A stretch of DNA of 64,000 nucleotides from Chaetoderma sp. LZ-2023a (taxonomy: Eukaryota; Mollusca; Caudofoveata; Chaetodermatida; Chaetodermatidae). The notes below the pieces were generated by a model that ran no database searches, was not told where the DNA came from, and saw only the letters and a list, made by a program, of their open reading frames with translations. Positions within the stretch are counted from its first letter, which is position 1, and the number at the start of each line of letters is the position of its first letter. The translations under genes were made by a program, and so were the position numbers. The stretch lies in contig CM067363.1 of assembly GCA_034401795.1 (NCBI GenBank), forward strand, positions 27,772,211 to 27,836,210. Direction: 5' to 3'. Of the stretch, positions 22,013-33,616 are shown in pieces.

Positions 22013-22470
22013 AATGGAGTGATCCGATATGTTTCTCAAGTATTATAATCAATTACGTCGCTAGCTAGGTGATGTCACAATCATAACGACATATATTATC
22101 ACTGTACCAATTGTATGTCTTCGAACGCCCGTTTTCAAGTCAAGAGAAGACTATTTAGAAAAGTTATCACTTGAATGACTGGCTCTGTTATCGAGCCAGT
22201 CATTGCAGTGGTCAATTTTCAAAAATAGTCGTCTCATGGCTCGCCAAAATGAAATGAATCAATACTACTAAGGAGGTCGTTTTTGGCCGGCTTCGGTATG
22301 AAAGGTTAATAAACAGTGACAAAAGGCAGAAACAGGCCCCAGTCAAATTAGTTTCAAAATATTCAACAGCTTGCCGCTATAGTTATTTTGAAATCTAGAT
22401 CGAGTTTCAAATCGATTCCATCACGAGAATGATGGTGGGCGGACCATCTCTAGAAACGGATTCCTCTATT
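22013..22470 (-). mobile_element. HP-A2 element interrupted by HP-B
   Basis: AATGGAGTGATCCG start, TTACGTCGCTAG arm, then HP-B, then TTAATAAACAGTG, right core arm, GTTTCAAATCGATTCC and end AAACGGATTCCTCTATT. Its left core arm is missing. A second independent case of HP-B landing in the TTAATAAA of an HP-A relative. Confidence 0.82.
22118..22309 (+). mobile_element. HP-B element nested in HP-A2, 5' end lost
   Basis: Hairpin TATCACTTGAATGACTGG / CCAGTCATTGCAGTGG, then GGCCGGCTTCGGTATGAAAGG and TTAA. The left terminus has been deleted back to about GAACGCCCG. Confidence 0.8.
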
Positions 22471-22599
22471 GGTATGTCTGGCGAAAACTGACAATAATCA
22501 ATGATGACGTAAACGTTGACAGTATTATGACGTATTGATATCGCGCTATTGAGCTTCGTAACTACCGTCATGTCACAATGGAAAAGAGTGTATTGCACT

Positions 22600-22963
22600 C
22601 GCACTGGGCCTTTCCATTCTAGCTATGCCCCGCCCATCTCTAGCTAAGCTCCACCCACACCTCGCTCGTGTTGGGATCGATCGATCTCCTTGACTATCAA
22701 TTTCCAGAAAACTATACAGGTAAGCTGTTGAATATTTTGAAACTAATTTTGAAACTAATTTGACTGGGTATCACCCAGTCAAATTGGTTTCAAAATATTC
22801 AACATAATGTTTATTAAATAGTAAAGACATACAATTTGTATAACGTGTCGGGCCATTAAGGGTTGAAGACTAAGTTATGATGTAATGATTATGGCGGCAT
22901 CCTACACGCGACTTAGCTTATTATGAGGTTATATGACGTCATAACTCTGGAAATGTCCATTGT
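22600..22963 (+). mobile_element. HP-A element with shortened apex and an empty paralogue
   Basis: CACTGGGCCTTTCCATTCTAGC to CTGGAAATGTCCATTG. The hairpin apex is reduced to GACTGGGTATCACCCAGTC and the left arm contains a 13-bp direct repeat (TTTTGAAACTAAT). The empty site is CGCAATTGTGCG at 5,010, giving an AT duplication. Confidence 0.92.
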
Positions 22964-23165
22964 GCGTGCGTGCGTGCGTCTGTGTATGTGTCTGTTTCTG
23001 TGCACTGCGTTGCGTTGCCTTGCGGCGCGGTGCGGCGCGGTATGATGTTGTGTATAATGATGGCATTGCGTGGCGTGCGTGTGTGCGAGAGAGTGTGTGT
23101 GCGTGCGTCTGTGCGTGCGTGCGAGCGTGCGTGTGTCCCCGCGTGCGTGTGTGCGTGAGCGAGCA
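22963..23165. repeat. (GTGC)n / (GTGCGT)n-rich microsatellite
   Basis: Three GTGC/TGCG-rich stretches separated by GCGGTGCGGCGCGG and ordinary sequence. The copy-1 equivalent at 5,015-5,055 is much shorter. The Cys/Val and His/Thr frames are artefacts. Confidence 0.9.
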
Positions 23166-23960
23166 CGGGTCAGTTGATATAAGTGATAATCTCAATGACT
23201 TTACAGTTTCCTTCTGGCTATTTATCATATCCATTCCTTTTTAAAGTCATCTGCTCATCCGAGAGTTATTGGCCGGATATTATCGACAGAGACATAACCG
23301 GGTCGACTTTCGTCTTTTGTTCGTCTTCACCTCTACGTCTGCCCTGCTATTTTCGGAGTGGACATGCCAGCTCTCATAAACACGATCCGCGGTAAAAGCC
23401 ATCGTTCGGTACACGCTGTACCAATTCCCCAATATTGGACCTGTTCTGGGCGTCCTTAGGCTACAGAACAAGTTCCTTTGTACGTGGATGGAAATTGGAT
23501 AAACAGTAAATATTACATTAACAGGATCATCAGCAGTGTAATGAAGAGTGCATAGACCGCTGACATTCACACAACCCACACCATGGGACTATGACGCCAA
23601 GGAATATGTTAGTAAAAATGTTAATACGCAAAGATGTACGTGCTTGTTCAAACCTCTGACAGCGTCCTCAGACTAGCAGTTTAACTAACCCATGTGCACA
23701 TATAGGCCTCTATGGTTTTCTGGCTTTCATTGTAGTCTATTCATGATGCTATTTACCATGCCAATCAAGATGTGTGTATACATAGCTTGACTGACATGAT
23801 AAATAGCAGCATGGATAGACTACAATGAACGTCAGAAAGGTATATAAGCACATGGTTCAGTTAGCGCAATTTATGCACTAATATTTACAATTCTATTGCT
23901 TGCATGTGTATTGTCTTCGAGGCCGAAATGGCATCCAAATTCAGCAGTACAGAACATAAT

Positions 23961-24062
23961 TATACTAAATCGAGTCATGCATGGCGTTATTGATTATGAC
24001 GTCAACATACACGCCACGTAGTTGATTATGATGGCATATGATTGATGGATAAAGTGGATTCC
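23961..24062 (+). mobile_element. HP-A right-end fragment
   Basis: ACTAAATCGAGTCATGCATG, TGATTATGACGTCAAC, ATGATTGATGGATAAAGTGG. Only the TGACGTCA arm survives. Confidence 0.8.
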
Positions 24063-24240
24063 TCAGTTACCATGACGTACAAGGCTAATCACATTGATGA
24101 TATACAGGGCCAGTTATGGCGGTGCACATGGCCAGTTACCTAATGTACAAAGCTAGTTACACAGATGAATCACAACGCCAGCTACCACTGTACCCAGGGC
24201 TAGTTATGGCAGTGGTCAAGGTATGCTTACGATGGCACGC
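24062..24240. repeat. Degenerate 22-24 bp minisatellite, copy 2
   Basis: Units such as CAGTTACCATGACGTACAAG, GGCCAGTTATGGCGGTGCAC and GCTAGTTATGGCAGTGGTC. Same array as 6,440-6,600. Confidence 0.65.
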
Positions 24241-24298
24241 AACCCAAGCTAGTGGCAGGCCACGCCCACAATTCGGTTCTCGCGTGTAGATTTTCCTT

Positions 24299-24646
24299 GC
24301 TTAAAGGTGCATATACACACCAGAAAGCTTGAAAATAAAATTCTTAAAAATGGCATCCTTTCAGAGTCTTAAATGGCGTGCCTAGACGTAACGAAACGAA
24401 ATAAATCTTAACATATGGTGGTTTCAGTCCATTTAAATCAATATTATTTTTAAGGTGTGAAATTGAATAAGAGATACGATGTCCCTAATTCAAATTCAGA
24501 ACTAACAAATTTATATGAATTTTTACGCAACGAATTATATGTTAAGATGTATTTCGTTTCATTACATCTAGGACCGTAATTTAAGCCTCTATATAATTTT
24601 AACAATTTTACTTTCAGGCATAGTATATGAATATGTACCTTAAAGT
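24299..24646. mobile_element. HP-D element with long terminal inverted repeats
   Basis: Left end TTAAAGGTGCATATACACAC and GCTTGAAAATAAAATT; right end AATTTTACTTTCAGGCATAG and GAATATGTACCTTAAAG. The ~45-bp imperfect inverted repeats enclose ~250 bp of AT-rich non-coding DNA. A shorter relative lies at 37,966. The paralogue in block e lacks it. Confidence 0.72.
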
Positions 24647-24906
24647 TGTTTTTTGAATGTTTGATCGAACGTTCAGAAGTTCTGCTAAAACTTCAACGTG
24701 TTTCATTTAATCTGGTATTGCCGTGGAGATCAATTATTGGATATCACAAGTTCGATTAAGTATTTTTATTTTAAGCTGCTTACGGTCCGTAGCTTCTATC
24801 AATTGTCTGCATTTGCCAATATGCCAGACGTGTTGCGCAATCATCTAGCTACTATCTGTCAATCTGACATTGTTGAAGACATCAATTACTGGATTGTAGA
24901 GAACCA
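24647..24906. repeat. Segmental duplication block e, copy 2
   Basis: Partner of 6,690-6,899 (TATCACAAGTTCGATTAAGT against TATCCCAAGTTCGTTCAAGT). It ends where the HP-A half-element begins. Confidence 0.8.
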
Positions 24907-25140
24907 ATTGTCCTTTCCAGTTTATCCATCCATCAGCTGGCGTCATATGACGTCATAATCAACTACGTGACGTGAATGATGACGTCATAATCTATGACGT
25001 CATGAATGACGTAGATAAGTTCGGCAAAAACGTATGATTGACGACGGACTAAGCGTTGTTGTATGAACTGTGTATTTACTATTTAATAAATGCGCTGTTG
25101 ATTATTTTGAAACTAATTTGACTGGGCGCTGTTGCTGCCC
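24907..25140 (-). mobile_element. HP-A half-element ending at the hairpin apex
   Basis: CAATTGTCCTTTCCAGTTTA, four TGACGTCA sites, then the left arm TTTGACTGGGCGCTGTTGCT. It stops at GCTGCC, the loop position. The right arm and right half are absent. Confidence 0.88.
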
Positions 25141-25667
25141 GGTGTTACGTGTATGTAACTAGATTCTAATTCAGATTTACAAGTATAAAGATATAAATTT
25201 AAATAAAATTAATGAGAATGATCAAAACAATATGGGACGGCATTAGATTTCCCCTCTTCCATTTAATCATTGCTGCCAAAATATGCAAATCCTGGTATAA
25301 ATAGATCGTGTATACATCAATAAAACAATACAGATTATGTCCCTTGTCTCCCAGCATGGCAACATGTGTAACCATAATTATTCAATTCAGAAGATAAACA
25401 CGCGTGGTGACGTTATCAATGTCGGAGTTGGTGTCAGGTTGTGTTATGATAATATCAATTGGCTCTCTCTCTCGCTCGTTATTTCTAATAATTGTTGATG
25501 AATTGATGACGTCAAAGTAGGTGCGCTTATATAAACATAATTTTCTTAATTTTGTTTCGTTAATCACATTGTTGCATAATAAATCACTATTGGCATCTCA
25601 TGGCTTTCGCTTACGTGTGAAGGGTGTTCGTTTCCTGATGGCAAGTCAGTGCTGTCAGCTTCTCGTA

Positions 25668-26042
25668 ATTGTCGTTTCCAGTTTATCCATCCATCATATG
25701 ACGTCATAATCAACTCCGTGACGTGTATGATGACGTCATAATGAATGACGTCATGAATGAGGTAGATAAGTACGTCACGAAAGCTTACTTGATGACGGAC
25801 TAAGCGTTGTTGTACGAATTGTATGTCTTTATTATTCAGTAAACATTCTGTTGAATATTTTGAAACTAATTTGCCTATCCGACCAAGCAAATTAGTTTTA
25901 AAATATTTAACAGCTTACCGGTATAGTTTTCTGAAAATTAATAGTCAGGGAGTTCAGAGATCAATCGATCACAACACGGGCGAAGTGTGGCTGGAGCTTA
26001 GTTAGAGATGGATGAGGCATGGATAAAACTGGATACCTCAAT
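25668..26042 (-). mobile_element. HP-A element with short hairpin
   Basis: AATTGTCGTTTCCAGTTTATCC to AAACTGGATACCTCAATT; two perfect TGACGTCA. The apex is deleted so the arms meet at TTTGCCTATCCGACCAAGC. Confidence 0.88.
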
Positions 26043-26083
26043 TCCATCGATGTTGTCAGCTATTATACACTATCGATAAACCA

Positions 26084-26203
26084 ACAACATCACCCAGTCA
26101 AATTAGTGTCAAAATATGCAACAGTTTTCTTGAAATTGATAGTCAGAGCGGGTGGAGCTTATTTAGGTGTGTGCGGGGCATGGCAAAAACAGGAAAGGTT
26201 CAG
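26084..26203 (-). mobile_element. HP-A right-half fragment
   Basis: ACATCACCCAGTCAAATTAG, TTGATAGTCAGAG, GGTGGAGCTTATTTAGG and AACAGGAAAGGTTCA. Only the right arm and GGGCGGGG-type end are left. Confidence 0.78.
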
Positions 26204-26686
26204 AGTGGAATGGACTCAACAAAAACCTTATCTTATGGGCAAAGAGGAGTAATCAGAAAATACAGTGAATCATGTTTTCTGGGCCACCCTATGCATTTCA
26301 AGCAATTCCTCTATAACGAACGGTGGTCTCTTTATACCAGTGGCCAGTGATAGAATAAATCTTTTGGAGTCACAAGATAGGGGGTGGGGGCGGTTCTTAT
26401 CCCTTAGAACTGAAAGTCCTAGTGTTTGAATTTCACGACAACTGTACAGGAAGGCTATTAAATATTTTAAATCTAATTTGACTGGGATATGTCGCTGCCA
26501 TCGAATTTGCATAACAAAGAGACACTGACGCTTTTTATACACACTGCTACAAACATTCATTTCACCCCATATCGGCGTGACCTAAGGTCCGGGGCGTGGC
26601 CTACTGGAAGCTACTTCTACGAACGCAATGTGTGTAATTACTCTCCATTATTATATAATGCTAGCCTATGTATCAGCTCCATTGCC

Positions 26687-26687
<1 letters not shown>

Positions 26688-26725
<38 letters not shown>

Positions 26726-26726
26726 G
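26688..26726. repeat. (AAT)n microsatellite
   Basis: About 12-13 clean AAT units; the poly-Ile frame is an artefact. Confidence 0.95.
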
Positions 26727-27127
26727 TATTTTATCTCTGACGCAGAGATTATATAGTCAACTCCTGGTGCCAGAATAGAAATGATTTCATGAGCAGGTCA
26801 GAAAGTAGCATCGCAGTTCATTGTTCATACAGCCTTTCGTACATTACTTCGCAATTAGGAGCGATGATGTTGGTGTTGTTTTTCACTGTATGCGTGCGAT
26901 CCAAAAATATGTTATCACCTGCCAAACCATGGCAATGCTGTAATGAAAATACGTGCTGGGCAGCTGCCTGATGTGTGCTCCATATTATCACTCAGATAGT
27001 GGTGAAACAAATGCGAAGCGCATCCGCGGTTGTACGATGTAGCGGTATAGCATCTGGACAGGATTACTATTGCGAGTATGTACTTAGCATGTATTCTGGG
27101 GAAATTGTGCACGAAATTTTAAGAAAT

Positions 27128-27424
27128 AATGGCCCCTTTCCAGTTTTAGCTATGCTCCGCCCATCTCTAGCTAAGCCCCACCAACACTTTGCCTGTATTG
27201 GGATCGATCGATCGATGAACTCCCTGTCAATTTAGTTTCAAAACATTCAACAGCATGTTCATTAACTAGTAAAGTCATTTAATTGGTACAACGTGTCTGA
27301 CTATAAAGTGTTTAAGACGGACTAAATCGAGTCATTCATACTGTAATTCATTATGACGTCATCCTACACGTCACGTAATTAATTATGACGTCATATGATG
27401 GATGGATAACATGAAAAGGCAATT
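27128..27424 (+). mobile_element. HP-A element without left hairpin arm
   Basis: AATGGCCCCTTTCCAGTTTT, four tandem GATC (GATCGATCGATCGATG), then GAACTCCCTGTCAATTTAGT joins directly into the right arm. Ends CATGAAAAGGCAATT. It carries two perfect TGACGTCA. Confidence 0.88.
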
Positions 27425-28256
27425 AATCGACTTCTTTTGATACGTATATCCCTGTCTCCGCGCGCTTATCCCACAATCGAAATCAGCATCATTACACCTT
27501 TAAGAGTGTCAAAGAAATCACGATGCCTTGTGGCAATGATGCGCTCCCTCGAACATTGACAACTGTATGCTCAACCACGCAGTTTCCAAGTCAGTGACAT
27601 ATTGTACGACGACAATCGTTTGTAGATTACGCAATAATGATTAGGTTAGCCTCAGAGATTAGGTACTTGACAGAAGTAATGACCCAGCCTATGTATCTCA
27701 CGTGAATCCACCCCCATGAAAGATTGATTTGGCCGCTCTCTGCGCTGTTATTTCAGCTTTGTTGACCATAACCTTGCGTGAGCGGGTAGCATTTGGTGTG
27801 CATTTAAAGCCATTCAGACATGCCAATTGTCCCCACGCAAGAGCGGAAGAGCAGATTTCCGATACCTGTCATCCATTCCACTGGTCTGATACAGAAATTC
27901 TACTTCCTCCAGAAATACACATGGAAGGAAATACCGCTATGGCCATTTAATCTCAGGTTACGCCAAAAATAATAAACCTATGTGAAAAAAACATTGTTCG
28001 GCCTCTGAGCGATTCTTCGAAAAGCATTCCTTGTAATACGGATCTCTAAGGTTATCGGTGTAATGTGTCAATTAGGTATTTGCTATAGAACGCATGGTTT
28101 GATAATACGCCGCATATATTATTAATAGAATCCCCCGGATGAATCTGGTGGGGTGTTGCATAACATCGACACTATATTCGTATATTTGTAGAAACTCCAT
28201 CCATAAATAAGAAACAGATTTCTACGCCATGGGTAGCAAGCAGTGAGCTACCATTA
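27425..28256. repeat. Segmental duplication block g, copy 2 of 3
   Basis: Partner of 8,840-9,560 and 47,050-47,930 (CGAAATCAGCATCATTACAC; GGCCTCTGAGCGATTCTTCG). It lacks the HP-C element seen in copy 3. Confidence 0.82.
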
Positions 28257-28392
28257 ATCATTTACCTCTTAAATCTTTTCAAGAAAATTTAAATTTTCTC
28301 TTAGAAAATGTCCATTTGCAGACCAAGAAAAGACTATTTTTGAAAATTTACCACTGGAATGACTAGTGGTAAATTTTCAAAAGTCGGTACTA
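28257..28392 (+). mobile_element. HP-B element, shortened
   Basis: GTCCATTTGCAGACCAAG, left arm through CTGGAATGACT, then directly AGTGGTAAATTTTCAAAAG. The apex has been removed and the outer ends are poorly kept. Confidence 0.78.
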
Positions 28393-29800
28393 ATTCGGTG
28401 AAATGCAAAGATGGTAGGATTATATTCACAAACACTGTACTATATTAAAGTTGTTTTATGCGCAGATGCGTCGCAAGGATTGCCGTTTGAGCTGCTCGGA
28501 TTGACGATGATTTAATGAACCTCTCCATTTTATCCATCCATCATCTGACGTCATAATTAACTACGTGACGTGTAGGATGACGTAATAAGCAATTACAGCA
28601 CGAATGACTCGATTTAGTCCGTTTTAAACGCTTAATAGTCCGACAGGTTGTACGAATTGTCTGTCTTTACTATTTAATAAACATTCTGTCGAATATTTTG
28701 AAACTAATTTAACTGGATGATGTTGATGCCATAGGCAGCAACAGCACCCAGTCACATTAGTTTCAACATATTCAACAGCTTACCTGCATATTTTTCTGGA
28801 AATTGATAGCCGACAAGAGCGAGGTGTGTGTGGAGCTTAGCTAGAGATGGGCGGGGCATAGCTAAAACTGGAAAACTCCATTAGAGACATAAAAGAAAAT
28901 GTCACGTGATCCATTCAATATTCGTCCATATGTGATATACTTGTTCAATGGCGTCGCTCCAATGTTCCACATCTGGAAGTGTTGGATTTTTACGAATCAA
29001 ATATACAACGCAATTTAAAAACTACGTTTAGTCATGCTTTTGGTTACAGCAGAGAGATAACTTAATCAACCTAATTAAAAAATTCCCACACCGATATAGT
29101 GAAAGAAACCAAAGAAAAGTATTGCTCAATGAGGTACACACACGCACGCGAGCACAGGTACACGCACGTACACACGAGCACACTCTTAGCCTCAGACGAC
29201 CCGAATTCCCTTAAGGAGCTATATGGTAATAAAAGTCAAATATCACTGTCTTCAAGATGGGTGTCTCAGCTTAAGAATCTCGTGGTTTGATATGACTTAT
29301 CCTCCTATACTCTCCTGCTTGTAGCTGCATTCTTGAACCCATTTACCACCATCTATAAGAAGGCTGATACAGTAATCTTGACTGACAGTGTGTTGGACAT
29401 GACCATTAAGCACCAGTCTCTCTTTGGGAGTCTGTGATAATGATATACCATATTGTGCCGTACAAAATTAAGTCACTTCAATCAACATCCCAGCGTCTCA
29501 TTTCCCATGGTAATAGTTGGCGACCGTAGCCGCATTTATCGCAGACATATTTCGTGTAATGCTTCGATGACTCGAGAGATTTATTATTTATTGTGACATC
29601 CACAGTTCATCATGGCAGATAGCCATAATTGTGTTTTACGAGACGATTTCTTGGCATCATTAGCCGATCCCCTTTCATGTCTCTAAAGGTTACGTGTAGC
29701 CTCGAATTCAATCTAATATATGCTTTGACATAGCTGCTAATTTACACCCCCATGTGTACCATTCATACAGGTGTTTCATTTTACCTATTTGTAATTAGAC
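28393..29800. repeat. Segmental duplication blocks h/i, copy 3
   Basis: Partner of 9,816-11,221 and 48,030-49,860. It holds empty versions of two sites: CATAATTG at about 29,628 and CATCCACAGTTCATC at 29,590. Block i is short here; block j follows. Confidence 0.8.
28514..28882 (-). mobile_element. HP-A element with two paralogous empty sites
   Basis: AATGAACCTCTCCATTTTATCC to AAACTGGAAAACTCCATT. The hairpin is nearly complete (28,690-28,780). The uninterrupted forms are GATTTGATTAGCGACC at 48,708 and GGATTTGCTTAGGGACC at 10,052, giving AT as the duplicated bases. Confidence 0.91.
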
Positions 29801-29906
29801 AGTGTTCAAAACATTAAATAAAACACGTAGGGCTAAATGTGCCAAATATCACAAACGCAGAGACCAATCAGATGATGCGAGACAAAATCTGACGACAATG
29901 TTTACT

Positions 29907-30144
29907 TTAACCGTTTCATGCAGGAGCCGGCCTAAACCGACCTCTACAGTAGCCATGATCGATGGCCACTTGCAAGCCAAGAGAAGACTATTTTGGAAAT
30001 TTACCACTAGAATGACTGGTTCGAGAATCGAGCCAGTCATTCTAGTGGTAAATTGTCAAAAGTCTCCATCTCTTGGCCTGCAAATAGTCATCCAATAAGC
30101 AAATATGTGTGTGTTTCGATAAAATTTAGTCGTTGAAGGGTTAG
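29907..30144 (+). mobile_element. HP-B hairpin MITE, full length
   Basis: TTAACCGTTTCATGCAGG to GTCGTTGAAGGGTTAG. The hairpin is well kept, with arms of about 55 bp and apex GGTTCGAGAATCGAGCC. Inner flanks carry GCCGGCCTAAACCG on the left only. Confidence 0.9.
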
Positions 30145-30678
30145 ATCCTAGTATGAGAGATCGGGTTTTGTTGATAAAATCTCTCCTGACAGAATCGGCC
30201 ACCTATGTGAGGAATAAACCTCTAAAAAGAACATATTCTGACAGTTCCAATTTGCGGGAAACTTAGTTGAACGTCAACACACTATGTCTACACACCAATG
30301 TATTCCCGGCTACTGGTCGTGTCCAGGGAAACTGTGTCTAAAATTAACCATCAGTTGATGTGGTAACTCTAATTATCGTCTTCGCAATCAAGCTCTTAGC
30401 TTCGTGTCTGAATTCGTTTTCCCATGCATATATCGTTATAGAATAAGTTTAGAGCAATAACGTTAATCAATTTGGAGTTTCTACGCGTCTTCAGCACCTG
30501 AGTTTGGTTAGTGTAACTCTGGACTGTTTGTTTTCTTTGAGAAGAGCTGTTTAATGGACATACAATCTGTATCATGTCTACGCCGCCATGACGAGCATTT
30601 AACGCGTTGCTTCAGGGGAGTTACTCGCAAACTTGTATATAGTAACCCTCCGCCGTTGGGGACTAAGCGTTGGTGGTT

Positions 30679-31084
30679 ACTGGACCTTTCCATTGTTTAG
30701 CTATGCCCCGCCCATCTCTAGCTAAGCTCCACCCACACCTTGCTCGTGTTGGGATAGAGCGATCTCGGAACTCCCTGACAATCAATTCCCAGAAAACTAT
30801 ACAGGTAAGCTGTTGAATATTTTGAAACTAATTTGAGTGGGCGCTGTTGCTGCCTGTAGCAGCAACAGTGCCCAGTCAAATTAATTTCAAAATATTCAAC
30901 AGCATGTTTATTAAATAGTAGAGACATACAATTCGTACAACGTGTCGGACTATTAAGAGTTAAAGACGGGCCTAATAGAATCATTTATGACGTAATGATT
31001 ATGACGTCATCCTACACGGCCCCTTAGCTGAGTATGACGTCATCTGACGTCAAATCATCGATAGAAACTCAGGAACGGTGAGTT
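30679..31084 (+). mobile_element. HP-A element, nearly complete hairpin
   Basis: CTGGACCTTTCCATTGTTTAGC to CAGGAACGGTGAG. Arms are almost perfect with a TGCCTGTAGCAGCA apex (about 30,810-30,902). The flank is GTTA on both sides rather than the usual AAT/ATT. Confidence 0.9.
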
Positions 31085-31373
31085 AAGACTAACGGGCCTT
31101 CGAACCACTAGCATCTGATCCTATAATGCCGTACACTATAACAAACAGAATTTTATCACCAGACAACCTGCCATTAGTGGCTCCTTTTGATGACGCATAA
31201 TATGTTTGTTATTTCCTGAATTTATGGCATTTAGAAATTGGCGAAAATTTGCCCGAAATAAGTGGTTTATTTTCATACGCGATCCATATGCGTGAAAGGA
31301 ACAATTTGTAGGTTTTCATGTCTCCTAGTTTATACCGTTCACTCATTCAAGCATGGGGTTATCAGGGTGTGGG

Positions 31374-31446
31374 TGGGGTATGTGTGTGCGTGCGTTTGTG
31401 TGCGTGTATGTGTGGGTGAAGGGTGGGGGGGGGGGGGGGGGGGGGT
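31374..31446. repeat. GT-rich tract with ~20-nt poly-G run
   Basis: GTGTGCGTGCGTTTGTGTGC, then GGGTGAAGGGTG and about 20 consecutive G. Capable of G-quadruplex formation. Absent from the other j copies. Confidence 0.92.
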
Positions 31447-31515
31447 GGTTAGAGCTGTATAGAATTTTTACATAATCATATAACTCGCAATGCTCTAACT
31501 TCTCAGACCATTATT

Positions 31516-31949
31516 TATCCCCTCTTGTGTCAACAGAGCATTAAAGCGCTCAAACGACTATTTATTCCAATTAACCATTTAATTGCCAATACCTTTCAAG
31601 GAAATTTTGATTTTTGCATCCAAATAAAGTATTATTGTAAATTTATAACGAAGATTTATAAAAAAAATTGATTTCTGTTATCCTTCAAATGGACATTCAT
31701 CAAAAGTGTAATGGTCAAGAAAATTCAAATTTCTGCTTAGCCAGTGTCAAATTGCAGACCGAGAAGAGTATTTTTGAAAATTTACCACTGGAATGACTGG
31801 CTCGGTTACCGAGCCAGTCATTCCAGTGGTAAATTTTCAAAAGATATTCTTTTCTTAGCCCGCAAATTGACATTTCTCAAGATCACTGCAGGGGCCGGTT
31901 TTTTTACCAACTTGATCATTAAAGGGTTAAGTTGACATGAGAAGAGTAA
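31516..31949 (+). mobile_element. HP-BL element
   Basis: TTATCCCCTCTTGTGTCAACAG at the left and GTTGACATGAGAAGAGTAA at the right. The hairpin CTGGAATGACTGGCTCGG is fully paired (31,770-31,850). Orthologous in position to 53,083, so it predates the 21.7-kb duplication. Confidence 0.86.
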
Positions 31950-33047
31950 AAATGTAAACGTGCACGAATTAACAGACTCCGAGGCCAATCAGGCGATGCG
32001 ATGCGAGACAAGATCTAAATATAACAAGTACTTTAAATCCTGCTATGAGAGAACGGGTTCTTGTTGCTAAAATCTCTCCTGACAGCTTCGGTCACCTCTT
32101 GAAGAGTAACCTACATTCTGACAGTTCCAATTTGCAACAAAACTAGTGGAAAACCAGTATGCTATATATGCCACTTTATTTCTGGCAACTGGCGGAGGAA
32201 TCGTGTTTAAACTTGACCATCACTTACTTCATCTGTCAACACCAATTATGTTCTTTGCAATAAAAATCCCACCTTCGTCTCAGAAATCTTTGCTTGTATG
32301 CCTGTATTTTTCTTAGCAAAGTGTACTAATGTCTGTGTCAATTTGTGAGCGTATCTTAGGCACCTGAGTTTGTTTAGTGTAAGACTGGACTGTTTGTTTT
32401 CTTTGAGGAGAGGTGTTTAATAGACATACGATCTGTAACACGTCTACACAGCTGGTACAAGGATTTACGCATATTCCTTCTGGAGGAGTTACAGTTAAAA
32501 GTTTATACTGTGGCCATCTGTCTTTAAGGGACACCCGACGATGTTTCAATAAGTCTGGTATTCGTAAGAACACCAGCGTTAATAACCTCCGTCATTTAGC
32601 GCTTAAAGGAAATGCACTGTAAGCATTGTGTTATGTGACGTGACCGGCTGACATTAGTGATCAGTTTGCGATGGCCCATAAGGTAGCCATTATAGACAGA
32701 GTTTATTGTTTTAGAAATGGTTATTATTTGACCGAAATAAGTGGTTTATTTTCATAAGCCGATACGCCTTGAGGGAATAATTTGTAGGTTGGCACAGATC
32801 TTAGTTTAGAACGTTCGCGAGATAAAGCATCGGGTGATGAGCGGGTTGTCTTCACCAACAAGCTTTAAATGTGCATCTTGACATATACATTCCTTGTATA
32901 CATAGTGAGTAGACAACACAGCCGAACCTCGTGCTTACAAAATTACATTAAAATTATATCATGACATATAATAAAGATGTGTTGTTCATAGCTTATTTTG
33001 AGTGATAGATTCAATAGGTGTTCCTCAGTACTGAAACAGAACGTAGG
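31950..33047. repeat. Segmental duplication block j2, copy 1
   Basis: Best partner 53,477-54,640 (offset about 21.6 kb). It contains a 69-codon open frame (32,413-32,622) that is also open, with the same stop, near 54,053-54,262. The j1 copies are closed there and the changes look neutral, so I do not call a gene. Confidence 0.82.
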
Positions 33048-33103
33048 TGGAGCTAAACTAGAGATTGGCGGGGTATAGCTCAAACTGGATTCCCCCATTG
33101 CAA
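33048..33103 (-). mobile_element. HP-A right-end fragment
   Basis: GGTGGAGCTAAACTAGAGAT, GGCGGGGTATAGC and AAACTGGATTCCCCCATT. Only the terminal ~55 bp remain. Confidence 0.78.
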
Positions 33104-33217
33104 CGCATGATTGTATGCCAGGCGTATCCATGAACTAATCTCAGCTGGTAAATGTGCTTAATGCAGTTTTGATATACGCGTTATCATAAAGCTGTATCTA
33201 AGCGTTTACGTTTGTAC

Positions 33218-33616
33218 AATGGATGAATCCAGTTTTAGGTATGCCCCGCTTATCTTTATCTAAGATCCACCACACTTCGTCTGTGTTGAGATCGATCGAT
33301 CCATGAGCTCCCTAACTATCAATATTTCATGAAAGCTATAAGGTAAACTGGTAAATATTTTGAAATTAATTTAACTGGGTACTGTTGCTGCTGCCTAGGG
33401 CAGCATCAGCGCCCAGTCAAATTAGTTTCAAAATCTTTAACAGCATGTTTATTACATAGTAAAGACATACAATTGGAATAAAAAACCGCTTCAATTGCGC
33501 GTTCGTGACGCACTTAGCTACGTCATTCATGATGTAATTGATTATGACGGCATCCTACACGTCACGTAATCGATTAAGACGTCATTTAATTCATGGATAA
33601 ATTGGAAACCTACAAT
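33218..33616 (+). mobile_element. HP-A element, full length
   Basis: AATGGATGAATCCAGTTTTAGG to ATAAATTGGAAACCTACAATG. The hairpin is complete with apex TGCTGCTGCCTAGGGCAGCA (33,352-33,440). Its left end is HP-A2-like and its body HP-A. Confidence 0.89.

Larger units (their letters stand above)
22471..23960. repeat. Segmental duplication block d, copy 2
   Basis: Partner of 4,879-6,071, interrupted by HP-A at 22,600. The closest match is 23,245-23,330 (TTATTGGCCGGATATTATCG) and 23,425-23,575, which pairs with 5,280-5,420 at visibly higher identity than the surrounding sequence. Confidence 0.85.
25141..27127. repeat. Segmental duplication block f, copy 2
   Basis: Partner of 7,322-8,780. It has gained the HP-A at 25,668 and a right-half fragment at 26,084. 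The end (26,760-27,065) matches 8,500-8,760 well (ATTCATGAGCAGGTCAGAAA, GATGATGTTGGTGTTGTT, TAGCATCTGGACAG). Confidence 0.78.
30145..31515. repeat. Segmental duplication block j1, copy 1
   Basis: Four related units exist: here, 31,950-33,047 (j2), 52,030-53,082 and 53,477-54,640. Shared landmarks: AAATCTCTCCTGACAG, TCTGACAGTTCCAATTTGC, TTTGAGAAGAGCTGTTTAAT and CGAAATAAGTGGTTTATTTT. So a ~1.9-kb local duplication preceded the ~21.7-kb one. Confidence 0.83.
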